Assembly: GCA_035470785.1 (NCBI GenBank)
Contig: DATIQN010000009.1
Location: forward strand, 54,577 to 118,576
Length of the DNA stretch: 64,000 nucleotides
From: Croceibacterium_B sp035470785
GTDB taxonomy: Bacteria; Pseudomonadota; Alphaproteobacteria; Sphingomonadales; Sphingomonadaceae
Direction: 5' to 3'
The notes beneath the pieces are model-generated. The model did not search any database and was not told the origin of the DNA. It saw nothing but the letters and a program-made list of their open reading frames with translations. A program made the position numbers and the translations under genes. Positions 39,079-47,243 of this stretch are shown here, one piece after another (position 1 is the first letter of the stretch; the number at the start of each line of letters is the position of its first letter).

Positions 39079-39824
39079 CGCACCGCGTGATGGCCCATCG
39101 GGCCGTGCCCCGCGCCGAAGCCGGGGGCGGCGCGGAGGGCGTTGCGCACGAACTGTCGCGCGGCCTCGATCGCGTCCTCGAGCGGTAGGCCCCTGCCGAG
39201 CAGTGTCGCGATCGCGCTCGACAAGGTGCAACCGGTGCCGTGGGTATGGCGGGTGTCGATGCGCGGGCTACGCCAGACGCGGTCCTGCGCGCCGGGGCGG
39301 ACGAGCCGATCCTCCACTACCGAATCTCCAGCGTCACCGCCTTTGGCGAGATAAGCGACGTGGCGCCTAGCCATGCATTCTGTGCCGCCGAGAGTCGCCA
39401 GCTCAGCGACGTTAGGTGTGGTCAGCGTCGTCATCCTCATCAGGCGTTCGAACGCAGCGATGGTCGCTTCATCAGCCAGCAGCGAGCCGCTCGTCGCAAC
39501 CATGACGGGGTCGAACACCACCGGGAGCGATAAACCTTCGAGCCGGTCGGCAACCGCCTCGGCAATCTCGGCGGAGCCGAGCATGCCGATCTTGATCGCA
39601 TCCGCGCCGATGTCTGACAGGCAGGCGTCGATCTGCGCCCCGACCATCTCAGGGGTGAGCACCTCGATCGCCTGCACGCCGACGCTGTTCTGTGCCGTCA
39701 CTGCCGTTATCGCGGTCATCGCGTAGCCGCCGAGCATGGTGATGGTCTTGATGTCGGCCTGGAGCCCGGCGCCGCCCGAGCTATCGGAGCCGGCGATGGC
39801 GAGGATGCGGGGCGGGGCGGTCAT
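39075..39824 (-). CDS. thiD: Hydroxymethylpyrimidine/phosphomethylpyrimidine kinase
   Basis: A 249-residue ribokinase-fold enzyme that phosphorylates HMP and HMP-P for thiamine synthesis. The substrate site AIAGSDSSGGAGLQADIKT opens the protein, VVFDPVMVATSGSLL lies about residue 112, and the ATP/anion-hole motif is HTHGTGCTLSSAIA (about 200). It starts inside the stop of the DUF1272 gene (ATGA) and is the last gene of the glmM-DUF1272-thiD unit. No TPP riboswitch is visible upstream. Confidence 0.93.
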   Translation of the reverse strand: MTAPPRILAIAGSDSSGGAGLQADIKTITMLGGYAMTAITAVTAQNSVGVQAIEVLTPEMVGAQIDACLSDIGADAIKIGMLGSAEIAEAVADRLEGLSLPVVFDPVMVATSGSLLADEATIAAFERLMRMTTLTTPNVAELATLGGTECMARRHVAYLAKGGDAGDSVVEDRLVRPGAQDRVWRSPRIDTRHTHGTGCTLSSAIATLLGRGLPLEDAIEAARQFVRNALRAAPGFGAGHGPMGHHAVR

Positions 39825-40048
39825 CGCTTGAACCGGCGCTGGGTGCCCGGCGGGTGCTTCTCGTGATCGCGCTCGGTTCGGGTCGGGCGATCGACCAGTT
39901 CCCCGCCGCAGTTGGGGCAAACGTCGTCGAGGGCTTCGGCGCAGGCCGCGCAGAAGGTGCACTCGAAGCTGCAGATGAACGCGCCCGGCGCCTCGGCCGG
40001 CAGGTCCGCGCCGCAGCGCTCGCAATCGGGACGCATTTCGAGCGGCAT
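39821..40048 (-). CDS. DUF1272 zinc-binding protein
   Basis: A 75-residue protein with Cys motifs that probably bind zinc: CERCGADLP, ICSFECTFCAACAEAL and CPNCGGELV. This matches DUF1272 over its full length; function is unknown. Its start overlaps the glmM stop by one base and its stop overlaps the thiD start, so it is translationally tied to both. The tail is basic. Confidence 0.92.
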   Translation of the reverse strand: MPLEMRPDCERCGADLPAEAPGAFICSFECTFCAACAEALDDVCPNCGGELVDRPTRTERDHEKHPPGTQRRFKR

Positions 40049-41388
40049 CAGGCGGCAGCTTTCTTCACGGCCTCACAGATCGAATCGACCACCCGTTCCA
40101 CTTCCGTCGCGTCGTCGCCTTCGGCCATGACGCGTATTTTCGGCTCGGTGCCGGATTTACGGATAACCAGTCGGCCGCGGCCGTCGAGCGTGCGTTCACC
40201 GTCGGAGATCGCTGCCTTGACGTCGGGGTCGGCGAGCGGGTCGCCGCCTTCAAACACGACGTTCTTGAGCAGCTGCGGGACCGGATCGAACATGTGCAGG
40301 AGCTCGCTCGCGCGCTTGCCGGAGTGGACCAGCTCCGCCAGCACCTGCAGCGCGGCAATCGTGCCGTCCCCGGTTGTCGCGTGGTCGAGCAGGATCATGT
40401 GCCCCGATTGCTCGCCGCCGACGTTGTAACCACCCGCACGCATTGCCTCGAGCACGTAGCGGTCGCCGACCTGGGTTCGGACCAGGCTCAGCCCGAGCCC
40501 ATCCAGATATCTCTCCAGTCCGAGGTTGCTCATCACGGTGGCGACCACCCCGCCGCCCTTGAGATTGCCGGATTCGGCCATTCGCGTTGCGATCAGCGCC
40601 ATGAGCTGGTCGCCGTCGACTGTCTCGCCCTTCTCGTCGACCACGATCAGCCGGTCGGCGTCGCCGTCGAGCGCCAGGCCGATGTCGGCCCGTTCCTCAA
40701 GCACCTTGGCCTTGACCGTTTCGAGCGCGGTCGAGCCGACGCCCTCATTGATGTTGGTGCCGTTGGGCTCGACGCCGACGGCGAAAATCTTGGCGCCAAG
40801 CTCCCAGATGGCCGTCGGGGCGACCTGGTAGGCGGCGCCGTTGGCGCAATCGATCACCACCTTGAGCCCGTCGAAGCGCACTTCGTCGCCGACCGAGTTC
40901 TTGACCGCGTGGATGTACCGTCCGCGCGAATCCTCGATCCGGCGCGCCCTGCCGACATCCTTGCCCTCCGCGAGAGGGATTCGCGTTTCCATCAGCCGCT
41001 CAATCGCCTCTTCGTCCTCGTCGGACAGCTTGAGCCCGTCGGGACCGAAAAGCTTGATGCCGTTGTCGGGGAACGCGTTGTGGCTGGCCGAGATCATCAC
41101 GCCCAGGTCCGCGCGCATCTCGCGGGTGAGCATGGCGATCGCCGGCGTCGGCAAGGGACCGGTCAGCACCACGTCCATGCCCACGCTCGTGAATCCGGCA
41201 ACGAGCGCGTTTTCCATCATGTAGCCCGACAGCCGCGTATCCTTCCCGATGATCACCCGGTGCTTGTGCTCGCCGCGCAGGAAATGGCGCCCGGCGGCCT
41301 GGCCGACCCTCATCGCCAGCTCGGCGGTCAGCACCCCGGCGTTGGCGCGCCCGCGAATGCCGTCGGTACCGAAAAACTTGCGAGCCAT
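40048..41388 (-). CDS. glmM: Phosphoglucosamine mutase
   Basis: A 446-residue alpha-D-phosphohexomutase that interconverts glucosamine 6- and 1-phosphate on the way to UDP-GlcNAc. Ser102 in MISASHNAFPDNGIK is the phosphorylated residue. The metal loop is LALDGDADRLIVVD (about residue 240), the sugar loop GGEQSGHMI (about 325), and the phosphate loop VRKSGTEPKIRVM is present as VIRKSGTEPK. The ATG at 41388 has GAGAGG upstream. It leads a three-gene unit. Confidence 0.97.
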   Translation of the reverse strand: MARKFFGTDGIRGRANAGVLTAELAMRVGQAAGRHFLRGEHKHRVIIGKDTRLSGYMMENALVAGFTSVGMDVVLTGPLPTPAIAMLTREMRADLGVMISASHNAFPDNGIKLFGPDGLKLSDEDEEAIERLMETRIPLAEGKDVGRARRIEDSRGRYIHAVKNSVGDEVRFDGLKVVIDCANGAAYQVAPTAIWELGAKIFAVGVEPNGTNINEGVGSTALETVKAKVLEERADIGLALDGDADRLIVVDEKGETVDGDQLMALIATRMAESGNLKGGGVVATVMSNLGLERYLDGLGLSLVRTQVGDRYVLEAMRAGGYNVGGEQSGHMILLDHATTGDGTIAALQVLAELVHSGKRASELLHMFDPVPQLLKNVVFEGGDPLADPDVKAAISDGERTLDGRGRLVIRKSGTEPKIRVMAEGDDATEVERVVDSICEAVKKAAA

Positions 41389-41517
41389 GCGAACCTCTCG
41401 AATGCCGTCTGGCTGTAATATGCCATCGGCCAATTGCGATTTCCTCAGCGCGGCACTAGCTGCATCCCCACGCGTTGGCAAAACGAACGACCCCAACCGA
41501 AACGGAAGGACGGACCG

Positions 41518-42129
41518 ATGGCTTTCGAACTCATGCCGCTGCCTTATGACCCCGAGGCGCTCGAACCGGCGGTTAGCGCCAGGACGCTGAGCTTCCATCA
41601 CGGCAAGCATCACAAGGCCTACATCGATAAGACCAACGCAGCGATCGACGGCACAGCGAACGCCGGCAAGTCACTCGAGGAGATCATCGCAGCGGCGCGC
41701 GGCAGCAACCAGGGCCTGTTCAACAACTCGGCGCAGAGCTGGAATCACGGTTTCTACTGGAAGTCGCTGGCTCCGATCGGCGGTTCGCCCTCGGGCGACC
41801 TTGCGCGCAAGATAGACGCGGCTTTCGGCTCGCTCGACGAGCTCAAGGCCAAGCTGGTCGAACGCGGCGTGGGGCACTTCTCGAACGGCTGGGTGTGGCT
41901 GGCGGACAACGGCGGCACGCTTTCGCTCGAGGAAACCCACGACGGCGACACGCTGGCCGATAGCGGCAAGAACCCGCTGCTCACCATCGACCTGTGGGAG
42001 CACGCCTATTACCTCGATTACCAGAACGTGCGCCCGGATTACCTGAAGGCGGTGCTCGACAACCACCTCAACTGGGACTTTGCCGCCGAAAACCTGGAGC
42101 GCGGCTCGGCCTGGAAATACCCCGCCTAA
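41518..42129 (+). CDS. sodB: Superoxide dismutase [Fe]
   Basis: A 203-residue Fe/Mn-family enzyme that converts superoxide to peroxide and oxygen. The metal ligands lie in TLSFHHGKHHKAY (His26), NNSAQSWNHGFYW (His) and TIDLWEHAYYLDYQN (Asp, His). NNSAQ with the Gln at this position favours the iron type. No signal peptide is present. GGAAGGA lies before the ATG. The 3' end overlaps the AI-2E permease gene by 4 nt. Confidence 0.96.
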   Translation: MAFELMPLPYDPEALEPAVSARTLSFHHGKHHKAYIDKTNAAIDGTANAGKSLEEIIAAARGSNQGLFNNSAQSWNHGFYWKSLAPIGGSPSGDLARKIDAAFGSLDELKAKLVERGVGHFSNGWVWLADNGGTLSLEETHDGDTLADSGKNPLLTIDLWEHAYYLDYQNVRPDYLKAVLDNHLNWDFAAENLERGSAWKYPA

Positions 42130-43328
42130 TCGATCGATGGCGAAGGGGCCGGGGCTGGCGCCACGGCCTCTTCGTCCGCTTCGAGCGGGTTGGTGGCGAA
42201 CAGCGCCTCGCCGAACATGAAGCCGATCAGGTTCGGCTTGCCGAGGTGATCGATCAGCGCGGTCAGCGTGAGCAGGATCGGCACCGAGAGCAGAGCGCCC
42301 GTCACGCCCCATACCCAGGTGAAATAGCTCAAAGCGAACAGGATCAGCACGGGGTTCGTCGTGAATTTCGCGCCGAGGATCGACGGCGTGACCACGTTCG
42401 ATTCGATGGCATGCAGGCAAAGGTAGCAAAGCGCAGGGACCGCTCCGACCCATGGCGAGGCGGAAGTGCCGATGCCGAACAGCGCGAGTACGCCGGCCAT
42501 CGTCAACGGTCCGATATAGGGGAGGAAGTTGAGCAGGGCCGCGAGCCCGCCCCACATGATCGGCGCCTCGAGACCCAGGGCCCAGGCGCCTAGCGCCACG
42601 ATGACGCCGATGCCGAGATTGATCAGGCCGACGGTGAGGATGTAGGCGGCCACGCGGTCCTGCACGTCGCGGATCACGCGGGCGACCTTGAGGCTGGCGC
42701 CGACGTGCTGGCGGTCGAGGAGCAGCCGGCGGCGCACGCGCACCCGCGCCTCGATCATGAAGAACGCCATTAGGAAGGTGAGCAGGACCTCGAGCACGAC
42801 GGTCGGCGTCGCGAAGGCGACTTGTTCGAGCATCGAGGGGCTGGCCAGCACGACCTGCTTGCCGACGGGCGGCCCGGTCAGGTTGGTCACCTGCTTGTTG
42901 ATCCGGGTCAGCCAGCCGAAGTTGTGCTGCAGCTGGTGGAAATGCTGGCCGATCCGCTCGATCAGCGCAGGCAGCTCGTCATACATGCCGATCGCGGGCC
43001 GCAGCACCGCGGCGAGCGCCAGGACGACGATGGCGAGGAAGACGAGCAGCGACACCAGCGAGGCGAGAATGTTCGGCAGCCCGCCTTGCGCCAGCCGGTC
43101 GGCCATCGGCGACAGTACGATGGTCAGCATCATCGCGGTGACGATGGGCAGGAACACCACCGCGCCGATCGACAGCACGAAAGGCAGCGCCAGGAACAAG
43201 CCGATCGCCAGCAGGACCACGAGCGACGAGATCAGTCGCAGTTCCTGTGCGGCGAAAGTCAGCGCGCGCCGCGGCCGCGCGCTGGCGAGCGGCGCAATGT
43301 CGAGCTGCGGGGGAGTGCGGTCGCCCAT
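42126..43328 (-). CDS. AI-2E family (PerM-like) permease
   Basis: A 400-residue membrane protein with about eight helices and the extracytoplasmic loop typical of the family between helices 3 and 4. Family stretches include LSPMADRLAQGGLPNILASLVSLL, GAWALGLEAPIMWGGLAALLNFLPYIGPL and a C-terminal ESNVVTPSILGAKFTTNPVLILFALSYFTWVWGVTGALLSVPIL. Members range from AI-2 exporters to Na/H antiporters; the substrate here is unknown. The start at 43328 has only a weak ribosome binding site. It lies just downstream of ecfG. Confidence 0.88.
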   Translation of the reverse strand: MGDRTPPQLDIAPLASARPRRALTFAAQELRLISSLVVLLAIGLFLALPFVLSIGAVVFLPIVTAMMLTIVLSPMADRLAQGGLPNILASLVSLLVFLAIVVLALAAVLRPAIGMYDELPALIERIGQHFHQLQHNFGWLTRINKQVTNLTGPPVGKQVVLASPSMLEQVAFATPTVVLEVLLTFLMAFFMIEARVRVRRRLLLDRQHVGASLKVARVIRDVQDRVAAYILTVGLINLGIGVIVALGAWALGLEAPIMWGGLAALLNFLPYIGPLTMAGVLALFGIGTSASPWVGAVPALCYLCLHAIESNVVTPSILGAKFTTNPVLILFALSYFTWVWGVTGALLSVPILLTLTALIDHLGKPNLIGFMFGEALFATNPLEADEEAVAPAPAPSPSID

Positions 43329-43371
43329 TGGCCCCGTTGTGCCCTTCCGTCGGGCCGCGATCAAGCCGCGG

Positions 43372-44004
43372 TCAACGGGTGGCGACCGAGCGGCCGTTGC
43401 CGGCGGCGACCATGTCGAGCTCTTCGAGAATCGCCCGGTGGGCCGCGGGATCGCCGGGCGCACGATCGGGAATATTGCCTTCCTCGATCATCGTCGTCAG
43501 CGCGGCGCGAGCGCGTCCGACGCGGCTCTTGATCGTGCCGACCGCGCAACCGCAGATCTGCGCCGCTTCCTCGTACGAGAAGCCGCCGGCGCCGACGAGC
43601 AGCAGGGCTTCGCGCCGTTCAGGGGGCAGCGTCAGCAACGCGCGGTGCATGTCCGCCAGGTGGATCGGTTCTTCCTGGCCGGCGGGAGCGGTCAGGACTC
43701 TCTCTGCGACCGTTTCGTCATAGTCGCCGCGGAAGCGATTGCGGCGCATGTCGGTGAGATAGGCGTTGCGCAGGATCACGAAGGTCCAAGCGCGCATGCT
43801 GGTGCCGGGTTCGAACCGGTCCTGCGCGGCCCACGCCTTGAGCAATGTTTCCTGGACCAAGTCGTCGGCCATGTCGGGTCGGCCGCACAGGCCGCGGGCG
43901 AACGCACGAAGGTGGGGCACGACGCCGGTCAATTCACGCTTGAAAGCGCGCCGCTCGTCGGCGCTGCGCTCGGGCAGCGGGGGGCGTGGCTCGGGCTTGT
44001 TCAT
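43372..44004 (-). CDS. ecfG: RNA polymerase sigma factor EcfG (general stress response)
   Basis: A 210-residue ECF sigma factor. Region 2 covers about residues 25-95 (LRAFARGLCGRPDMADDLVQETLLKAWAAQDRFEPGTSMRAWTFVILRNAYLTDMRR) and region 4 about 125-175 (LPPERREALLLVGAGGFSYEEAAQICGCAVGTIKSRVGRAR). The NRFRGDYDE linker is typical of EcfG. It is cotranscribed with nepR (starts overlap, TGATG) from an EcfG-type promoter, so it should activate itself. It directs core polymerase to GGAAC/GTT promoters when NepR is sequestered by PhyR. Confidence 0.95.
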   Translation of the reverse strand: MNKPEPRPPLPERSADERRAFKRELTGVVPHLRAFARGLCGRPDMADDLVQETLLKAWAAQDRFEPGTSMRAWTFVILRNAYLTDMRRNRFRGDYDETVAERVLTAPAGQEEPIHLADMHRALLTLPPERREALLLVGAGGFSYEEAAQICGCAVGTIKSRVGRARAALTTMIEEGNIPDRAPGDPAAHRAILEELDMVAAGNGRSVATR

Positions 44005-44171
44005 CAGTCCGCCGAGTCCAGCTTCTTCAGAAGCTCGGTAAAGGAATCCGGCAGCGGCTCGTCAACGACGGAGTCATAGAGACGTTTCAGCCCCGCGGCC
44101 CATTCGGGATCGCGAAGCTTTCCGCCCGTTTTGGGCGATGCGACCTTCTTGTCTTTTTTTCCGCCAGCCAT
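44004..44171 (-). CDS. nepR: Anti-sigma factor NepR
   Basis: A 55-residue protein: a basic N-terminus (MAGGKKDKKV) and the two-helix NepR core WAAGLKRLYDSVVDEPLPDSFTELLKKLD. NepR binds EcfG and keeps it inactive until phosphorylated PhyR takes it away. Its stop overlaps the ecfG start by one base, as expected for the conserved nepR-ecfG operon. An EcfG-type promoter lies about 106 nt upstream. Confidence 0.93.
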   Translation of the reverse strand: MAGGKKDKKVASPKTGGKLRDPEWAAGLKRLYDSVVDEPLPDSFTELLKKLDSAD

Positions 44172-44274
44172 GAAATGCAATTTCAGCCCCCGTATAAACA
44201 GTAATCGCGATGCGGCGCCAGGTTGGGACCTGTGGCACAGCTGCATCGCATGAACACCCGTCAATGGCGGGTAT

Positions 44275-44301
44275 GGAACGAAACCGGCCGCATCCGGTTC
44301 C
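44275..44301. promoter_or_regulatory. Bidirectional EcfG promoter between nepR-ecfG and the histidine kinase gene
   Basis: On the minus strand GGAAC, 16 nt, then CGTT (44301 to 44277) fits the EcfG consensus exactly and points at nepR. On the plus strand GGAAC (44275-44279), 16 nt, then GGTT (44296-44299) points at the kinase. The outer bases GGAAC and GTTCC are each other's complement, so each -35 lies on the other's -10. Confidence 0.8.
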
Positions 44302-44410
44302 CGCAAGCAACTGCCGACGGTTGGTTAATCCAATTTAGATTCGCTAGACTATCCGCCAAGGAGCGCTTTGATCACAACGCTGCCGGGCAGGGGACGGGAA
44401 TTCGCAGAAT

Positions 44411-46072
44411 ATGGCAACCCCGAATAGCTGGACCAAGCGCTGGCTGGTTCCCTACCCGCGCGGTGTGCCGGTAGCGATCTTCTTGCTGGTCGCGGCGATC
44501 ACGGCACTCAGCGTCTACGCGATTGAGCGCGGCGAAAGCCAGCGCGCCGAAGCGCAACTGCGAAACGAGGCCGACGCTGTCGCTTCGGCGCTCGAGCGCC
44601 GAGCCAACGCCAGCAGCGCCTATCTGCGCGCGGGTGCGTCGCTGATCGCCACGCTCGACGAGGTCCCGGCGCCATTGTTCGGTCGGTTCGTCTCGGAATT
44701 GCGCCTCGATGCTGATTACCGCGGAGCCGAGGGCATCGGCTGGGCGCCCGTTGTTCCGGCAGCGAAAGTCGCGGCGTTCAATTCCGCGATGGCCGCGCAA
44801 GCGCCTGGGATCGCGTTCCATCCGCCGCTCGGGACGAGCCAGCCCTACGCAACCCCGGTGCTCTTTCTCCAGCCCGATACCGAGCGCAATCGCCGCGCGC
44901 TTGGCTACGACATGTTTTCGGATCCCGTCCGCCGCGCGGCGATGAGAGAAGCCGAGCGAACTGGAACCCCCACGGCGAGCGGCAAGGTCGTGCTGGTGCA
45001 GGAGTCGGCAGGTTCGGGCTCAGGGTTCCTGATCTACATGCCGGTGTTCGGTGCCGACGCGGCGGGCCGGCATTTGAAGGGCTTCATCTACAGTCCGTTC
45101 AACGCTGACGACTTCCTCGCCTCCGCGCTCGAGCTCGAGCGGCCTGGCCTGTTCGGCATCAGGCTGTATGACGGCCAGGCGACGCAGAAGAGCCTGTTGG
45201 CCGAGATCAGCCCGGAAGGGCAGCTTGGGGCAACCTACGCATTGCCGGTGACCATCGCCAACCATTCCTGGGTGCTCGAAATCGAAGCCCCGCGGCCGAA
45301 TTCGCTGTCCGGCTTGTCGATGCTGACGCTGGTGTTCGGCCTGCTCGTGGCCAGCCTGCTGATGCTGGTGGTGCGGATGCTGACCCAGCAGGCGACCGAG
45401 GACGAGGCCGCGCTGCACTGGTTCGAGGAACAGGCCTCGATCCGCAACTCGCTCACACGCGAGCTCAACCACCGGGTCAAGAATACCCTGGCCAACGTGT
45501 TGTCAATCATTGCGCTGACGCGGCGCCGGGCGACCAACCTCGACGATTTCGTCGAAGGCCTCGACGGCCGAATTCGCGCGCTCTCGGCCACGCATGACCT
45601 GCTGACGCAATCGGACTGGGGCACGACGCAGATCCGCGCCGTCGTCGATGCAGAGCTGGCGCCTTACCGCCAGGCCGACGAGCACCGGATCGCCATTACC
45701 GGGCCCGACATTCCCCTCGCGCCCAACGATGCGCTGTCGCTCGGACTGGCTATTCACGAGCTCGCGACCAACGCCGCGAAGTACGGCGCTTTGACGCGCG
45801 CTGGCGGCGAGGTTTCGATCCAATGGGAGCTGATCGCGCCGCGGCGGGTGCGCCTCGAATGGAAGGAGCGGGGCGGCCCGCCGGTGAAGGCCACTCGCGG
45901 GCGCGGGTTCGGCACCGACTTGATCGAGAAAATCGTCGCCAACGAGCTCGATAGCCCGGTCCAGCTCGACTTCGATCCCGAAGGCGTGACCTGCGTGCTG
46001 ACTATACCGGTGCGCCAGCCGACGGCGTTTGCCATGCGCGCGCCGCCGCGCGACGAAACGCCGGCAGCATAA
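44411..46072 (+). CDS. Membrane histidine kinase, CHASE sensor and HRVKN (HWE/HisKA_2) domain
   Basis: A 553-residue sensor kinase. Two membrane helices (about residues 20-38 and 300-320) enclose a periplasmic CHASE domain (LGYDMFSDPVRRAAMREAERTGTPTASGKVVLVQE is the telling stretch). The phosphoacceptor is His in LNHRVKNTLANVLSI (about residue 354), then the N-box HELATNAAKYGAL and GFGTDLIEKIV. HRVKN kinases are the usual partners of PhyR. It lies between nepR-ecfG and phyR and has a plus-strand EcfG-like promoter, so a role as a PhyR kinase or phosphatase (PhyK/PhyP type) is inferred. Confidence 0.92.
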   Translation: MATPNSWTKRWLVPYPRGVPVAIFLLVAAITALSVYAIERGESQRAEAQLRNEADAVASALERRANASSAYLRAGASLIATLDEVPAPLFGRFVSELRLDADYRGAEGIGWAPVVPAAKVAAFNSAMAAQAPGIAFHPPLGTSQPYATPVLFLQPDTERNRRALGYDMFSDPVRRAAMREAERTGTPTASGKVVLVQESAGSGSGFLIYMPVFGADAAGRHLKGFIYSPFNADDFLASALELERPGLFGIRLYDGQATQKSLLAEISPEGQLGATYALPVTIANHSWVLEIEAPRPNSLSGLSMLTLVFGLLVASLLMLVVRMLTQQATEDEAALHWFEEQASIRNSLTRELNHRVKNTLANVLSIIALTRRRATNLDDFVEGLDGRIRALSATHDLLTQSDWGTTQIRAVVDAELAPYRQADEHRIAITGPDIPLAPNDALSLGLAIHELATNAAKYGALTRAGGEVSIQWELIAPRRVRLEWKERGGPPVKATRGRGFGTDLIEKIVANELDSPVQLDFDPEGVTCVLTIPVRQPTAFAMRAPPRDETPAA

Positions 46073-46091
46073 CGGCCGCGGGCGTTTCGGT

Positions 46092-46886
46092 TCAGCTCAG
46101 CGGACGGCTCGAACCGAAGAATAGCGCCTGGCTGATCGCGGCGCGGACGGTAGATTCCTGGAACGGCTTGGTGATCAGGTAGGTCGGCTCGGGCCGATTA
46201 CCGGTCAGCAAACGCTCCGGGTACGCGGTGATGAAGATCACCGGCATGTTGTCCATCTCGAGGATGTCGTCGACCGCGTCGAGGCCCGAAGAGCCGTCGG
46301 CGAGCTGGATGTCGGCGAGCACGAGGCCCGGGGTCTGTTCGGCAGCGATCTGCTGCGCCTGTGTGCGCGTTGCCGCCGTGCCGCAGATGTCATGACCGAG
46401 CGAACGGACTAGATCCTCGAGCTGCATCGAGATCAGCGGCTCGTCCTCGATGATGAGCACGCTGGTGGTGTTCTCGCGGTCGATCTCCTCGATCGCTTCC
46501 TGCACCAGCCGGGCAATGTCGTCTTCGTGAATGCCCATGATCTGCGCGGCCTCGGCGGGCGAGAAATCCTCGACCGTCGTGAGCAGCAACGCCTGGCGAT
46601 TGAGCGGAGTGATGCGCTTGAGCTGATCCTGCGCCGCGGCCTCGTGGAGGCCGTGACCCTGGGTCTCCTCGGCCACTTCCAGATAGGCGCTGGACCACAG
46701 CTTGTTGAACGCCGCGTAAAGCGGCACGCGGCCGCCCTTGAGCGACTGGGCGAGATCCTCGTCAGCCAGCGCGGCTTCGAGGGTCGCCTTCACGAAGGCG
46801 TCGCCGGTCGATTGCGATCCGGTGAGCGCGCGAGCGTAACGACGTAAGAACGGCAAATGTGCGGCAACTTCGGCGCCGATAGACAT
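46092..46886 (-). CDS. phyR: Response regulator PhyR (anti-anti-sigma)
   Basis: A 264-residue protein with an N-terminal sigma-like domain (about residues 1-135, lacking DNA-binding function) and a C-terminal receiver (about 141-258). The phosphorylated Asp is D192 in LVLADIQLAD, with IIEDEP, FITAYP and LITKPF giving the other receiver residues. Phosphorylation frees the sigma-like domain to bind NepR. The gene has a perfect EcfG-type promoter 34 nt before its ATG, giving positive feedback. Confidence 0.96.
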   Translation of the reverse strand: MSIGAEVAAHLPFLRRYARALTGSQSTGDAFVKATLEAALADEDLAQSLKGGRVPLYAAFNKLWSSAYLEVAEETQGHGLHEAAAQDQLKRITPLNRQALLLTTVEDFSPAEAAQIMGIHEDDIARLVQEAIEEIDRENTTSVLIIEDEPLISMQLEDLVRSLGHDICGTAATRTQAQQIAAEQTPGLVLADIQLADGSSGLDAVDDILEMDNMPVIFITAYPERLLTGNRPEPTYLITKPFQESTVRAAISQALFFGSSRPLS

Positions 46887-46917
46887 AGAACCCCTTCCCG
46901 ATGAGTCAGGCGTTCAG

Positions 46918-46944
46918 GGAACGCACAGCGCAACGTCCGGTTCC
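46918..46944. promoter_or_regulatory. Bidirectional EcfG promoter between phyR and a putative sRNA
   Basis: Minus strand: GGAAC, 16 nt, CGTT (46944 to 46920), facing phyR. Plus strand: GGAAC (46918-46922), 16 nt, GGTT (46939-46942), facing the gene-free region. The design and both outer ends are the same as at 44275-44301. Confidence 0.8.
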
Positions 46945-47047
46945 ACCGCCGCTGCAAACGATTTTGCTGCTATTGTCGATTGCCATCGGCGGCGCAAGGC
47001 GACTTTCGCCCCACTTAAACAATCGTCAAAAAATTTTGGACACGGCG

Positions 47048-47072
47048 GGAACCTGTTTTCGCGCCGGTCATT
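47048..47072 (+). promoter_or_regulatory. Candidate EcfG promoter of the putative sRNA
   Basis: GGAAC at 47048-47052, a 16-nt spacer and CATT at 47069-47072. The -35 is perfect; the -10 has A in place of G. Transcription would begin about 47079, just before the C-rich hairpin. Confidence 0.5.
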
Positions 47073-47078
47073 ATCGCT

Positions 47079-47167
47079 ATGTCACCGCCGAGACCCCCCC
47101 TCCCGTCCAAGCGGCTGGTGATACGATCCCGAAAGGCCTCCGCGCGATGGCGCGGAGGCCTTTTTTT
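47079..47167 (+). ncRNA. Putative stress sRNA, GsrN-like
   Basis: No coding sequence is convincing here. The predicted RNA of about 89 nt has a 5' hairpin whose stem pairs TCACC-GCCG with CGGC-(T)-GGTGA and whose loop is C-rich (GACCCCCCCTCCCG). It ends in a strong intrinsic terminator. Caulobacter GsrN, an sRNA under sigma-T control that acts on katG mRNA, has the same plan: a C-rich 5' loop and a 3' terminator. Position next to phyR and the GGAAC promoters support the comparison; the identity is inferred. The 5' end is approximate, and a longer transcript from 46950 is possible. Confidence 0.6.
47132..47167 (+). terminator. Strong intrinsic terminator of the putative sRNA
   Basis: An 11-bp perfect stem, GGCCTCCGCGC and its complement, with a GATG loop, followed by seven Ts. 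Three As before the stem can extend the pairing. It points rightward and no coding gene precedes it on that strand. Confidence 0.9.
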
Positions 47168-47173
47168 CGCGTA

Positions 47174-47213
47174 AAATTAATTAAGTTTACTGCGCGAAAT
47201 TAATTAAGTTTAC
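47174..47213. repeat. Two 17-nt AT-rich direct repeats
   Basis: AAATTAATTAAGTTTAC occurs exactly at 47174-47190 and 47197-47213, each followed by a GCGCG stretch, period 23 nt. It fills the space between the sRNA terminator and the 3' end of the leftward response-regulator gene. Confidence 0.75.
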
Positions 47214-47243
47214 AGCGCGCCGGCCGTGCCGGATCCGCGCCAC

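Noticed and set aside
39075..39824. A TPP riboswitch for thiD
   Set aside because: thiD starts inside the upstream gene's stop codon, and the glmM leader shows no thi-box sequence.
46901..47203. A 100-codon open frame over the phyR upstream region
   Set aside because: No ribosome binding site, no domain, and it runs through the sRNA terminator hairpin.
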